From assembly GCA_945957555.1 (NCBI GenBank), contig CAMFLX010000001.1, positions 92,759 through 156,758 of the forward strand: 64,000 nucleotides of DNA, in the 5' to 3' direction. This DNA comes from an uncultured Cytophagales bacterium. GTDB taxonomy: Bacteria > Bacteroidota > Bacteroidia > Cytophagales > UBA9547. Under the pieces are notes generated by a model. It ran no database searches and was not told the origin of the DNA. It saw nothing but the letters and a program-made list of their open reading frames with translations. Shown here one piece after another: positions 53,547 to 62,091 of the stretch; the first letter of the stretch is position 1, and the number at the start of each line of letters is the position of its first letter. The translations under genes and the position numbers were made by a program.

Positions 53547-54572
53547 ATGAAACACAAGTTTGTGATAGGGATTCTATTGCCTATACTTTGCCTGCTCAGT
53601 TGTAAAGAAGGCGCAAAGGATAAAGTAACCAACGCAGTCTACATTTGGAACAGTAGGGAGAGCTATGACTTTTTGGATACCACAGAGATCAAGTTTTTGA
53701 AGAACAACAAGGTTGAAAAACTGTATTGTAAACTTACCGATGTGGCTTGGAGCGAAGAAGAGCATGCCTACCCAGTTGATACCAAGTATCTTCCAACAGA
53801 CAAAATGTTGAGATCTTATTATGAGATTATTCCGTGTATCTTCTTTACCAATGAAGTCATGTTGCACAGTACCGAAAAGGAATTGGAATATATTGCCGAA
53901 AAAATTGCAGCAAGATTATTCGACCAAGGCCAGTTTACTGAATACCAGATAGACTGCGATTGGTCTGCACAGAGTAAAGACAAATATTTCTATTTTTTAG
54001 AAAAGATAAAATCATACTTGAAAGGTAAAAAACTGTCGGTCACGCTCAGATTGTACCAATACAAATATCCGGATAAAACGGGCGTGCCTCCTGCAGATAG
54101 AGCCATGCTGATGTTGTATAATTTTAAGTCTCCACAAGTATTAAGCAAGAGCAATACGATATTTGATAAGGCTGAAGCAGAAAAGTATATCAGCCAAACG
54201 CCTTACAAACTTCCTATAGATTTTGTATTGCCCTCATTCTCTTGGGAAATCTTATATACATCCGATGGCAAGTTCCTGGGATTTATCGAGGACAAAGCAT
54301 TGAAGGATGACAAAGTGCTATTCAGAAACACTGACAAAAATACTTTTGTGGCTTTGAAAGACACAGCTGTAAGGGGTTTTTACCTGAGGTCTGGCAATAT
54401 ACTCAAGCAGGAAAGTGCTGGGCTTCAAGAACTCAAGGCGGCCTATGAACTCATCGATGACTTTAAGAACACAGATGCCTATACCGTGGCTATTTTTGAT
54501 CTGAATACATTCACCACAACGTTAATAAACTCAAATCCCGATGAAAACATTTTTGCAAAAAGCGCTCGTTAG
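53547..54572 (+). CDS. DUF3142-like lipoprotein
   Basis: A 341-residue lipoprotein by its signal (GILLPILCLLSC). The mature part has AVYIWNSRE, then LYCKLTDVAWSEE, EYQIDCDWSAQSKDKYFYFL and LSVTLRLYQYKY, which in order recall DUF3142, a family with a TIM-barrel-like glycoside-hydrolase pattern; the acidic IDCDW could be an active site. I give this as a pattern match only. It follows the MBOAT gene by 26 bases and its end overlaps the next gene by 32 bases, so it is part of the same transcript. A surface enzyme acting on the same glycan is a reasonable guess. Confidence 0.5.
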   Translation: MKHKFVIGILLPILCLLSCKEGAKDKVTNAVYIWNSRESYDFLDTTEIKFLKNNKVEKLYCKLTDVAWSEEEHAYPVDTKYLPTDKMLRSYYEIIPCIFFTNEVMLHSTEKELEYIAEKIAARLFDQGQFTEYQIDCDWSAQSKDKYFYFLEKIKSYLKGKKLSVTLRLYQYKYPDKTGVPPADRAMLMLYNFKSPQVLSKSNTIFDKAEAEKYISQTPYKLPIDFVLPSFSWEILYTSDGKFLGFIEDKALKDDKVLFRNTDKNTFVALKDTAVRGFYLRSGNILKQESAGLQELKAAYELIDDFKNTDAYTVAIFDLNTFTTTLINSNPDENIFAKSAR

Positions 54573-56859
54573 TATTTTATTGCTTGTTCCTGCGTTTAGT
54601 GCCATGAATTGCGTGTATTACTACAGGGGAGATGAAATGAGGGTGAATAACTTCATGGGAAACTTGCTCGGCTTCGATGCGCTCAGTCGTTTTATATATA
54701 CAACAGAAAATTATAATGTGGAGGAGGGCTCACCAGTAACCTCATACACTGAGAATATTGATCAGTGGTTTAAGTACTGTAATGACCCTAGTGTGAAAAA
54801 GACTGACATATACCGATTTTTGTATGAAACAGATAACCAAACGTTTATCAAGAACCGGAAGATTTTTGAACACAACAATTCCTTTATTAGAGTTATTAAA
54901 AGCAATAAAGCTGCTTATGAATATTTAAAACTGATCAATGCAAAAGACAAAGATAGCTTTACCAACACTTGGGACAATTTTGCCAAGGGGGAACGATATT
55001 ATTATAATTATACCAATGTAAATCCATATACCTGCGATAGTTTGTACACGCGCTGTAGCGATCGTTTTCTTAAAAAGCGATATGCCTACCAGTATTTGGT
55101 TTGTAGTTTTTACAGACAAGACTCGGCCAAGGTACATGAACTTTTCAAAAAACATTTTGCCAATCCTCAGAAAGATTGGTTGGATTATTCGGCACAGCAC
55201 TACTATGCCTATCTCCACCCTAAACACGACAGCCTACGACTGGACTGTATCATGTACGGAAGCGATAAGTTTTTTGTAAATGTGCAATTGCTCAATACTT
55301 CTCCTAACTTCAAAAAGTGGATCAGCAAAGAGAAAGATCCTAAGACCTTGTCTTATCTACTCGCAGTACAGTCGTTGAGAAACCCAGGGAGAAATCTAGA
55401 AGCGTTGGATAAAATAATAACTCTTTATCCTAATAATCGGCTCCTCAATTTCTTGATCACTAGGGAAATTAACAAGATCGAAGACTGGATACAGACCCCA
55501 AAGATCACCGGTTTTGATTCTTTTGTACATGACTCTTGGTATGATGAAGCAAATTACGACAAGAAAAACAATTGGTTTGCGGACTATGCGTATTCCAAAA
55601 GATTTCTGGCGTTTTTAAATACAGTACCTGTTCAGAAAGATAATGAGTTGTTCTTAAGATTGGCAAATAGCTATTTGCGTTTGATCTTGAATTTACCCAA
55701 TGATCCTACTAAAAACATGAACGCTAAGGATTTTGTGAGCGATTCCAAGTTTTATGTACAAGCCAGAGTTCTTGAAATCTTCATGAAACTGAAAGCAAAA
55801 TCTTTAGCACCTACTATAGAGCAAGAGGTTTTGGATGTGATTCAGCTTTGTGGTAAAAGTACTGATAGCTACTATATGTATCAATTTATGAGGACAGCTT
55901 CTCAGCTCATGCTGCAACACCAGCAGCTCAGAGGAAAGGCATATATGCTCTTGGCACAAGGAGGTTTACCTAAAGCTGTGGGGGATATCTATTATTCATA
56001 TTCTTTTTATATAGATCTTTTCAAAAATGCAAGTGTGGCCGACATAGATCAAGTGATGGAGGTAATTCGCAAGAAGGAACGGACTCCTTTCGAAGAATAC
56101 ATAGCTACACTACCAGCAAATACATATTATTACTATTATGATGAATATGATGAACCAAAACATGGCCAAATAAGGGAAAATTACGATACACTTAGAATAT
56201 TGGACACCAAGGCCATAAAATACATTCATAATGATGAATTGGAGCATGCACTAGCAGTCTACAAAACTTTCCCAAAAGCCTATTGGGATACTTACTATTA
56301 TGACGATCCATTCACCTTCAGCATTTACGATGGTCACAATCACGGCCATACCGACAAAGCAGGCTATACCAAAAAGGATTTTCTCGAAAAGTTGATTGTA
56401 TACAAAAAGCAGCTCAAAACGAATCCTTCCGATGCCTTGCTTAATTATTACGTAGGCAATGCATACCTTTCACTTACTTATTATGGTAAGAACTGGTATA
56501 TGTATGACAACTATTGGACTTCCGGTGATGATGGTCGTGTGGCTTCAAAGAATACATTCGAACAAAGCTACTATGCTTGCGCACAAGCAATACCTTATTA
56601 TAAAGCTGCTCTTCTATGTAAAGCTGACGATAAACTCCATAAACTTGTGGCTATCAATCTTGCGTATTGTTTAGAACGGGACAAAAACAGGCCTATGAGC
56701 AAATTTCTTAGTAAAGATCAGAAGGAATTCTATAAAGAAATCCAAGACAACTGTGACCTGTATGCACAATACTTAGACACATATAGGCATGTAGGTTCTG
56801 ACTATGTGAAAGGAGAAGAACAAAGCGTAAGGCTTCGCAAATTTGAATACTGGTATTAA
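54541..56859 (+). CDS. Large Tyr-rich exported protein, unrecognised
   Basis: A 772-residue protein with signal peptide (ALVSILLLVPAFSAMNC; the Cys at residue 24 could be lipid-modified although the site lacks the usual Leu/Ala/Gly set). It is exceptionally rich in Tyr, with runs such as TYYYYYDEY and YYACAQ, and has repeated helical hairpin-like units resembling TPRs (for example YVGNAYLSLTYYGKNW, PYYKAALLCKADDKLHKLVAIN). I know similar Tyr-rich, Cys-led proteins as uncharacterised members of Bacteroidota envelope clusters. No catalytic motif is seen. It starts inside the previous gene (32-base overlap) and is the last gene of the operon, followed by the second 129-bp repeat. Confidence 0.6.
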   Translation: MKTFLQKALVSILLLVPAFSAMNCVYYYRGDEMRVNNFMGNLLGFDALSRFIYTTENYNVEEGSPVTSYTENIDQWFKYCNDPSVKKTDIYRFLYETDNQTFIKNRKIFEHNNSFIRVIKSNKAAYEYLKLINAKDKDSFTNTWDNFAKGERYYYNYTNVNPYTCDSLYTRCSDRFLKKRYAYQYLVCSFYRQDSAKVHELFKKHFANPQKDWLDYSAQHYYAYLHPKHDSLRLDCIMYGSDKFFVNVQLLNTSPNFKKWISKEKDPKTLSYLLAVQSLRNPGRNLEALDKIITLYPNNRLLNFLITREINKIEDWIQTPKITGFDSFVHDSWYDEANYDKKNNWFADYAYSKRFLAFLNTVPVQKDNELFLRLANSYLRLILNLPNDPTKNMNAKDFVSDSKFYVQARVLEIFMKLKAKSLAPTIEQEVLDVIQLCGKSTDSYYMYQFMRTASQLMLQHQQLRGKAYMLLAQGGLPKAVGDIYYSYSFYIDLFKNASVADIDQVMEVIRKKERTPFEEYIATLPANTYYYYYDEYDEPKHGQIRENYDTLRILDTKAIKYIHNDELEHALAVYKTFPKAYWDTYYYDDPFTFSIYDGHNHGHTDKAGYTKKDFLEKLIVYKKQLKTNPSDALLNYYVGNAYLSLTYYGKNWYMYDNYWTSGDDGRVASKNTFEQSYYACAQAIPYYKAALLCKADDKLHKLVAINLAYCLERDKNRPMSKFLSKDQKEFYKEIQDNCDLYAQYLDTYRHVGSDYVKGEEQSVRLRKFEYWY

Positions 56860-56874
56860 ATAACAAAAACAAAA

Positions 56875-57003
56875 GAGGCTGTCCAAAAAGGTCAGCCTCT
56901 TTCGTTTTAGTGCAATTTAATGCTTATTCAATGGTTATATACCGATATAGATCTTTAAATAATCCAATTAAAAATTTCGTTTTTGACCTTTTCGGACAGC
57001 CTC
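56875..57003. mobile_element. 129-bp MITE-like repeat, copy 2
   Basis: The twin of the element at 14348-14476: same 129-bp length, same inverted termini, about 91% identical. It begins 16 bases after the stop of the Tyr-rich gene and ends seven bases before the PspC stop on the other strand, so again it sits exactly in a convergent 3' junction. The first 25 bases (GAGGCTG ... CAGCCTC) can fold and are followed by a T-rich stretch, fitting a terminator. Confidence 0.75.
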
Positions 57004-57009
57004 CTAATT

Positions 57010-58614
57010 TTATTCATCATCGTCGTCATCATGATGATGTCTACGTTGTTTACAGTCCATACACTCGAGACGTTTCTTTTGTGAAACCCACCAAGTACTA
57101 GAAAAAGAGTTTTCTCCATATCTTCTTGAGCCCTGTACAGACACATTGATCCTGTCTATGTTGTTACCCAATCGTATTTTTTTGCCTTTGGGCACTCGTA
57201 CTTCTAATATGGCTATTTGATTGCGAAACTTATCAGCCTTTGGAAAGGAGAAGTAAGGCGAAAGCGTCAATCTGTTTCCTGAAAGATCAACTTTATAATC
57301 AGTATGTTCCGCTTTCTCTACCGCACTTCTAGAAGTAAGACCATTACTTTTTTTGTGTAAAATGATCTCAAACTCAGAAGAATCTTCCTTTTGAACAATG
57401 TTAAGCTTCGGATAACCTAAGTAGACACGATTACCCTCTACTATAATAAATTCTGAATGATTCCATACATCTTCATAAGCCAGATGCGTGGAAAATTTAT
57501 CATCATCATTTACATCTATGAGTAACTCTTGTGTAGAATCTGCACAAGGTATGGTGTACTCTACCGCAGTTCTATTTCTGAAATCCATACCAAGATTGAT
57601 ACTAGAAATAATCACGAAGATGAAACAAACAAACCAAACTGCGCCCATGCAAATACCTAGCGTTTTAAAAGAAGTTTTGATCCCAAAAAGGACCTTAGCT
57701 CCAGTAAGAATCATACTTATGATGGGGATCAAAACTACTAAGATGAGGGCAATGAATATAAAGTAGCCAAATCCTTCTAAGGGGCTGATCAAGTCAATAA
57801 TGGTAAAAAGACCCACACCATGTTCAGTATCAGTTAAAGGAATAAGACCACTATGGCCAAAGAATATCGTAAAAACCATGGGTAAAACAAAGAGTCCACC
57901 CACCAACAGAGCAAAACCCACAAGACCAGCGATGATTTTCACAAACAATGATCCAGCTGAAATCCCTTTGTAAAAGATGTCATTAAGCGCTTTGCTAAAT
58001 TTACCATTCGTAGTGTTCTCATTAATATTGTTTTTCAGCTTGTTAAAATGGTCTATGATACTCTCAACGGTTACCGACTTACCCTTCATCTGTAACTTAT
58101 CAGCAGTTGTTTTAGCCTCAGGTACTATGAAAAACAGTATCAAATAAATCAAGATCCCAAAACCAAAAAATATGGCTACGAAAATCCAAAGCAACCTTAT
58201 AACAGTAACATCAATGTTGAGGTATTGAGATAATCCACTGCATACACCACCCAAAACAGAGTTTTCAGTGTCTCTAAATAATCTCTTATCCAGACTTTCC
58301 GAACCTAGATTCGTGTCTTTACCCAAATTTATTTTTGAGGGTTCTTCAAAACCTTCTGATATGTAATCTTCAGGTTTACCCATGGTTTCTATCACGAAGT
58401 CGATGTCCCTTTCTACGATTACTTCCTTTTGTATATTCCTGAGCTTGAATATTTCAGCGATACGCTGCTCTATATCATGCATAATTTCTTCACAGTCTTC
58501 TGAGGATTTGAAGTTTTTCTTGATGGCAGAGAGGTATTGATACAGTTTTTGATAAGCTTCTTCTTCTATATTGAAGACAAATCCTCCGATGTTTACAGAA
58601 ATAGTTTTATTCAT
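57010..58614 (-). CDS. PspC-domain membrane protein
   Basis: A 534-residue envelope protein. Residues 1-100 are a helical HTH-like cytoplasmic module; the PspC segment follows at about 108-165 (ENSVLGGVCSGLSQYLNIDVTVIRLLW and the helix LIYLILFFIVPEA in landmarks). Further helices at about 215-240, 265-295 and 315-335 lead to a C-terminal beta-rich domain and a tail of HHHDDDDDE. PspC proteins respond to membrane stress and act as anti-sigma-like or toxin partners in other bacteria. A PadR repressor gene immediately upstream (12 bases) forms an operon with it, a common Bacteroidota pair. Confidence 0.85.
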   Translation of the reverse strand: MNKTISVNIGGFVFNIEEEAYQKLYQYLSAIKKNFKSSEDCEEIMHDIEQRIAEIFKLRNIQKEVIVERDIDFVIETMGKPEDYISEGFEEPSKINLGKDTNLGSESLDKRLFRDTENSVLGGVCSGLSQYLNIDVTVIRLLWIFVAIFFGFGILIYLILFFIVPEAKTTADKLQMKGKSVTVESIIDHFNKLKNNINENTTNGKFSKALNDIFYKGISAGSLFVKIIAGLVGFALLVGGLFVLPMVFTIFFGHSGLIPLTDTEHGVGLFTIIDLISPLEGFGYFIFIALILVVLIPIISMILTGAKVLFGIKTSFKTLGICMGAVWFVCFIFVIISSINLGMDFRNRTAVEYTIPCADSTQELLIDVNDDDKFSTHLAYEDVWNHSEFIIVEGNRVYLGYPKLNIVQKEDSSEFEIILHKKSNGLTSRSAVEKAEHTDYKVDLSGNRLTLSPYFSFPKADKFRNQIAILEVRVPKGKKIRLGNNIDRINVSVQGSRRYGENSFSSTWWVSQKKRLECMDCKQRRHHHDDDDDE

Positions 58615-58625
58615 TGTAATTGTAT

Positions 58626-58955
58626 TTAAGTGTTAGAGATTTTTTCTATGGCTTGCGACAGTTCGTCCCAAGTAATTTTTAATTCGTTACGAAATTTCAC
58701 TCCCTCTTCAGTGAGCGCATAATATTTCCGAGGAGGGCCCGAGGAAGACTCTACCCAGTTATATGATAACAGGCCTTCGTTTTTAAGACGGGTGAGTAAA
58801 GGGTATAAAGTTCCTTCAACCACAATGAGTTTGGCTTGTTTGAGTTCTTCTATAATATCGGGAGGGTAAGCTTCCTTTCTGGAAAGTACCGTGAGAATAC
58901 AATATTCAAGGATCCCTTTCCTCATCTGTGCTTTAGTATTTTCTACATTGACCAT
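58626..58955 (-). CDS. PadR-family transcriptional repressor
   Basis: A 109-residue winged-helix repressor from ATG 58955 (MVNVENTKAQMRKG). The frame is open from 58979, but the predicted transcription start lies inside this extension, so the shorter form is preferred. Motifs: LEYCILTVLSRKEAYPPDIIEEL, VEGTLYPLLTRLKNEGLLSY and SGPPRKYYALTEEG, the PadR core that binds DNA as a dimer, with a C-terminal helix. A perfect inverted repeat overlaps its promoter, so autoregulation is likely. It precedes and controls the PspC gene. Confidence 0.88.
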   Translation of the reverse strand: MVNVENTKAQMRKGILEYCILTVLSRKEAYPPDIIEELKQAKLIVVEGTLYPLLTRLKNEGLLSYNWVESSSGPPRKYYALTEEGVKFRNELKITWDELSQAIEKISNT

Positions 58956-58976
58956 GCTTTTTTGTTCTCGATGAAA

Positions 58977-59007
58977 CAAAGGTATGAAACTTTATAGTAC
59001 TATGCAA
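58977..59007 (-). promoter_or_regulatory. Promoter of the PadR-PspC operon
   Basis: On the minus strand TACCTTTG (58984-58977) with TTG 20 bases upstream (59007-59005). The predicted start point is about 18 bases before the PadR start codon. The operator palindrome covers the -33 element and most of the spacer. Confidence 0.6.
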
Positions 59008-59021
59008 TACATAGTACTATA
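58993..59021. promoter_or_regulatory. PadR operator: perfect palindrome TATAGTACTATG-N5-CATAGTACTATA
   Basis: Two 12-bp arms are exact complements with a five-base spacer. Each arm also contains its own ten-bp palindrome ATAGTACTAT (58994-59003 and 59011-59020), 17 bases apart centre to centre. It overlaps the -33 and spacer of the padR promoter, as expected for an autorepressor site. Confidence 0.8.
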
Positions 59022-59118
59022 ATAAAATAGCATATAGTCTCTAAATATGTCTAAGAGGCATATTTAAGTTTAAGATATATAAAAAAGAGGTGATGAATGG
59101 TAGCTCTTTAAGGCTACA

Positions 59119-61212
59119 TTATGAAATGCGACTCCAATTGGTGGTAGTTTTTTTGAGTGCACTGAGATGGTTCTTGATATTTCTATGTTCAGGAGCATTA
59201 AATTCAGGATCCTTATCCACGATTTCTTGGGCACAGTGCCGAGCTTCTCTTATAATTTCTTGATCTTGAGCAAGATTAGCAATCAACAAATCCAAGACAC
59301 CACTTTGTTTGGTACCAGCCAATTCACCAGGTCCACGGAGCTGTAAGTCCACATCGGCTATTTTGAAGCCATCTGTAGTGTCACACATGGTTTGGATTCT
59401 GATCTTGCTTTCCTTTGAGATTCGATCTTTGTGCATCAGTATACAGTAGGATTTGTCAGCACCGCGACCCACACGACCACGGAGCTGGTGAAGCTGTGCT
59501 AACCCAAATCGCTCTGCATTTTCTATCACCATTACCGAGGCGTTGGGTACGTTCACCCCAACTTCTATCACGGTGGTGGCCACCATGATCTTTGTTTCGC
59601 CTTTTACAAAGCGCTTCATTTCAAAGTCCTTGTCGGCGGCTTTCATGCGTCCATGTAAAATTCCAATAGCCTCATCCTTGAAATATCTAGTAATGGCCTC
59701 AAAACCATCCATCAAATCCTTGAGGTCCTGTCTTTCTGACTCTTCTATAAGAGGGTACACAAAGTAGACCTGTCTCCCGAGAGCAATCTGCTCTCTTACA
59801 AAACCAAAAACGACCAATCTGCTAGCATCGGTTTTGGCGGAAGTGCTTATGGGTTTTCTACCTGGCGGAAGTTCATCTATAACTGATATATCCAAATCGC
59901 CATATACAGTCATGGCCAGCGTTCTAGGAATAGGCGTAGCCGTCATTACCAAAACATGAGGATGAATATCGTCATTTTTTTTCCAAAGCTTGGCTCTTTG
60001 AGCAACCCCAAATCTATGCTGCTCGTCTATCACACACATTCCCAGTTTTTTAAACTTTACCTTATCTTCCAGTAGCGCATGTGTGCCTACTATGATTTTA
60101 AGGTTTCCCGATTCTAGATCTTCATGAATTTGCCTTCTTTTGGCAACTTTGGTGGAACCTGTAAGCAACTCAAGCTGAATATCAAGTTGTTCACAATATT
60201 TGCTCAAACCCTGAAAGTGTTGTTCCGCAAGAATTTCTGTAGGCGCCATGATACAGGCTTGTGTATCGCTATCAATGGCCATCAGCATACAAATAAACGC
60301 AACCATAGTTTTACCACTGCCTACATCTCCTTGTAGCAAGCGATTCATTTGGAAACCACCAGTTACATCAGCTCTTATTTCTTTGATCACCTTTTTTTGA
60401 GCGTTGGTCAAATCAAAAGGGAGGAATTCACCATAAAATTTTTGTAATAGGGGTAATTTGTTAAAGATAAATCCCTTATATTTCGTTTTGTGATTCCTGT
60501 TTTCGGAGACTAATTTAAGTTGAACATAAAAAAGCTCTTCAAACTTAAGCCTTCGCGTAGCCTCCTTCAGTTGTTGTGCACTTTCAGGAATGTGGATCCA
60601 TTGCAGAGCATCTGCTTTGGAAACAAGCCTGTATTTTTCCTTGAGATATAAAGGCAGTGTTTCATGAATATCTTTTTTTACGATATCCAGTAGGTTCTTT
60701 TGCATACCAAAGATCGATTTGGAGTCTACAAAGTGTGTTCTAAGCTTATCAGTAATATTGTACACAGGCTGTAGAAAACCAGAAAGCACTTTATCGTCAG
60801 TCCAAAGCTCCAGCTCAGGGTGTACTACGTTAAAAGTGCGGCCAAAAAAATTTGGTTTGCCAAACACTAAATATTCCTGACCTATTTTGATTTTCTTTTC
60901 TACAAAATGAATACCTTGAAACCATACAAGTTCTAAAGTACCAGTGCGATCTTCTACGTTGACTACAAATCGTTTACCTTTACCGGCTCCAATGGTAGTT
61001 GCTCTAATAACCTTCGCACGAACTTGAACAAATTGAAGGTCTTCGTTTAAATCTCTGATATTTTGGATTTTAGAACGGTCTTCGTATCTGAATGGATAGT
61101 GCTGAATGAGATCACCAAAATTAAATATTTGAAGCTCCTTTTGTAAGAGTTCGCCCCTAATAGGGCCCACTCCTTTAAGGTATTCGATATTTGTTTCAAA
61201 TATATTAGCCAT
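59119..61212 (-). CDS. recG: ATP-dependent DNA helicase RecG
   Basis: A branch-migration helicase that remodels stalled forks and Holliday junctions. The wedge/OB domain (residues about 1-260, with GKPNFFGRTFNVVHPELE) precedes a superfamily 2 core: Walker A LLQGDVGSGKTMVA, the Walker B DEQH in VIDEQHRFGVAQR, TATPIPRTLAMTVYGDL and the C-terminal domain (LAQLHQLRGRVGRG, then the TRG-like GPGELAGTKQSG). 697 residues is the usual length. It is a single gene between PadR and a divergent exported protein. Confidence 0.96.
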   Translation of the reverse strand: MANIFETNIEYLKGVGPIRGELLQKELQIFNFGDLIQHYPFRYEDRSKIQNIRDLNEDLQFVQVRAKVIRATTIGAGKGKRFVVNVEDRTGTLELVWFQGIHFVEKKIKIGQEYLVFGKPNFFGRTFNVVHPELELWTDDKVLSGFLQPVYNITDKLRTHFVDSKSIFGMQKNLLDIVKKDIHETLPLYLKEKYRLVSKADALQWIHIPESAQQLKEATRRLKFEELFYVQLKLVSENRNHKTKYKGFIFNKLPLLQKFYGEFLPFDLTNAQKKVIKEIRADVTGGFQMNRLLQGDVGSGKTMVAFICMLMAIDSDTQACIMAPTEILAEQHFQGLSKYCEQLDIQLELLTGSTKVAKRRQIHEDLESGNLKIIVGTHALLEDKVKFKKLGMCVIDEQHRFGVAQRAKLWKKNDDIHPHVLVMTATPIPRTLAMTVYGDLDISVIDELPPGRKPISTSAKTDASRLVVFGFVREQIALGRQVYFVYPLIEESERQDLKDLMDGFEAITRYFKDEAIGILHGRMKAADKDFEMKRFVKGETKIMVATTVIEVGVNVPNASVMVIENAERFGLAQLHQLRGRVGRGADKSYCILMHKDRISKESKIRIQTMCDTTDGFKIADVDLQLRGPGELAGTKQSGVLDLLIANLAQDQEIIREARHCAQEIVDKDPEFNAPEHRNIKNHLSALKKTTTNWSRIS

Positions 61213-61267
61213 ATTAAATTTTTGGCGTTAAATTTGGTTACGAAGTTATAAAAATAATTCTAAGTTA

Positions 61268-61963
61268 ATGGCTAAAAAAATACTTGTAGTTTTAGGTTTT
61301 TGTTTACATTTTCTTGCGATCTCACAGAAGGTAAGTGTAGTAGAATCAACCGAAAAAATTGGTGATGTGCAAAGAACAGGAATGTCTATAACGCTCAAAC
61401 TTAGCCAGAAAATGGTCGAAAATGGCTGGGAGAAATTTTTAAAGGAACATGGTAAGTACGACAGTAAGAGAAACGAATATACCCAAGAATTGGGAGAGTA
61501 TAAAGAAATTAGCGGTACCACCGTTAGAGTACTAGCGAAAGTTTTTACTGCCAAAGATGGCTTTGTGACGGTCTTTTGGGCAATTGACGTAGGAAACGAA
61601 TACCTTACTTCTAAAAGTAATAAATGGGGTGCTGCTGAAAAACTTTTACATGATTTTGGAGTCTCTATGTACATACAAGATGTGAATCAACAAGTTAAAG
61701 AAGCAGAAGAGGCAGTGGCAGATGCCACCAAAAAACAAGAGAAAAAACTTAAAGAGGGAGAGAATCTTGTAAAAAAAGTTGAAGATAATAAAGAGGATAA
61801 GGCAAGACTAGAACAAAAACTCAAAGATAACGCACAAGAACTTCAAGAGCTACAAAAGGCTCAGGAACAAAACAAATTGGATCAGGCTGACGCAGCTAAA
61901 GATGTTGAAAAAATGAAAAAAGCTGTTGAAGTCACCAAGCAAAAACTGAAGAACATTGAATAG
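61268..61963 (+). CDS. Exported protein with a C-terminal coiled coil
   Basis: A 231-residue protein with signal peptide (ILVVLGFCLHFLAISQK). Residues 20-140 form a compact domain without known motif (SMTLKLSQ-type strands, then FVTVFWAIDVGNEYL). From about residue 142 to the end it is a charged coiled coil with Glu/Lys heptads (KQEKKLKEGENLVKKVEDN, DKARLEQKLKDNAQELQEL). Such a layout could reach from the membrane into the periplasm or bind a partner. It starts 56 bases from the divergent recG start and has a terminator at its end. Function unknown. Confidence 0.65.
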   Translation: MAKKILVVLGFCLHFLAISQKVSVVESTEKIGDVQRTGMSITLKLSQKMVENGWEKFLKEHGKYDSKRNEYTQELGEYKEISGTTVRVLAKVFTAKDGFVTVFWAIDVGNEYLTSKSNKWGAAEKLLHDFGVSMYIQDVNQQVKEAEEAVADATKKQEKKLKEGENLVKKVEDNKEDKARLEQKLKDNAQELQELQKAQEQNKLDQADAAKDVEKMKKAVEVTKQKLKNIE

Positions 61964-61988
61964 TTAAGGTTTGCCGATACATCATATT

Positions 61989-62017
61989 AAAGGCGCTCCT
62001 CCAAGAGCGCTTTTTTT
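61989..62017 (+). terminator. Rho-independent terminator after the coiled-coil protein gene
   Basis: The GCGCTC / GAGCGC stem (with A-rich flank and CTCCAA loop) ends in TTTTTTT. It lies 30 bases after the stop codon. Confidence 0.88.
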
Positions 62018-62043
62018 ATTGAATTTATGGATCAACAATAAAC

Positions 62044-62073
62044 TTGAAAGCTAAGACAGAATGCGTATTTTTG
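62044..62073 (+). promoter_or_regulatory. Promoter of trpA (TTG-N19-TATTTTTG)
   Basis: TTG at 62044-62046 and TATTTTTG at 62066-62073 are 19 bases apart, matching both Bacteroidota elements. The start point would be about 15 bases before ATG 62092. It also rules out the longer frame from 62044. Confidence 0.75.
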
Positions 62074-62091
62074 TGCAAAATATTTTTTCAA

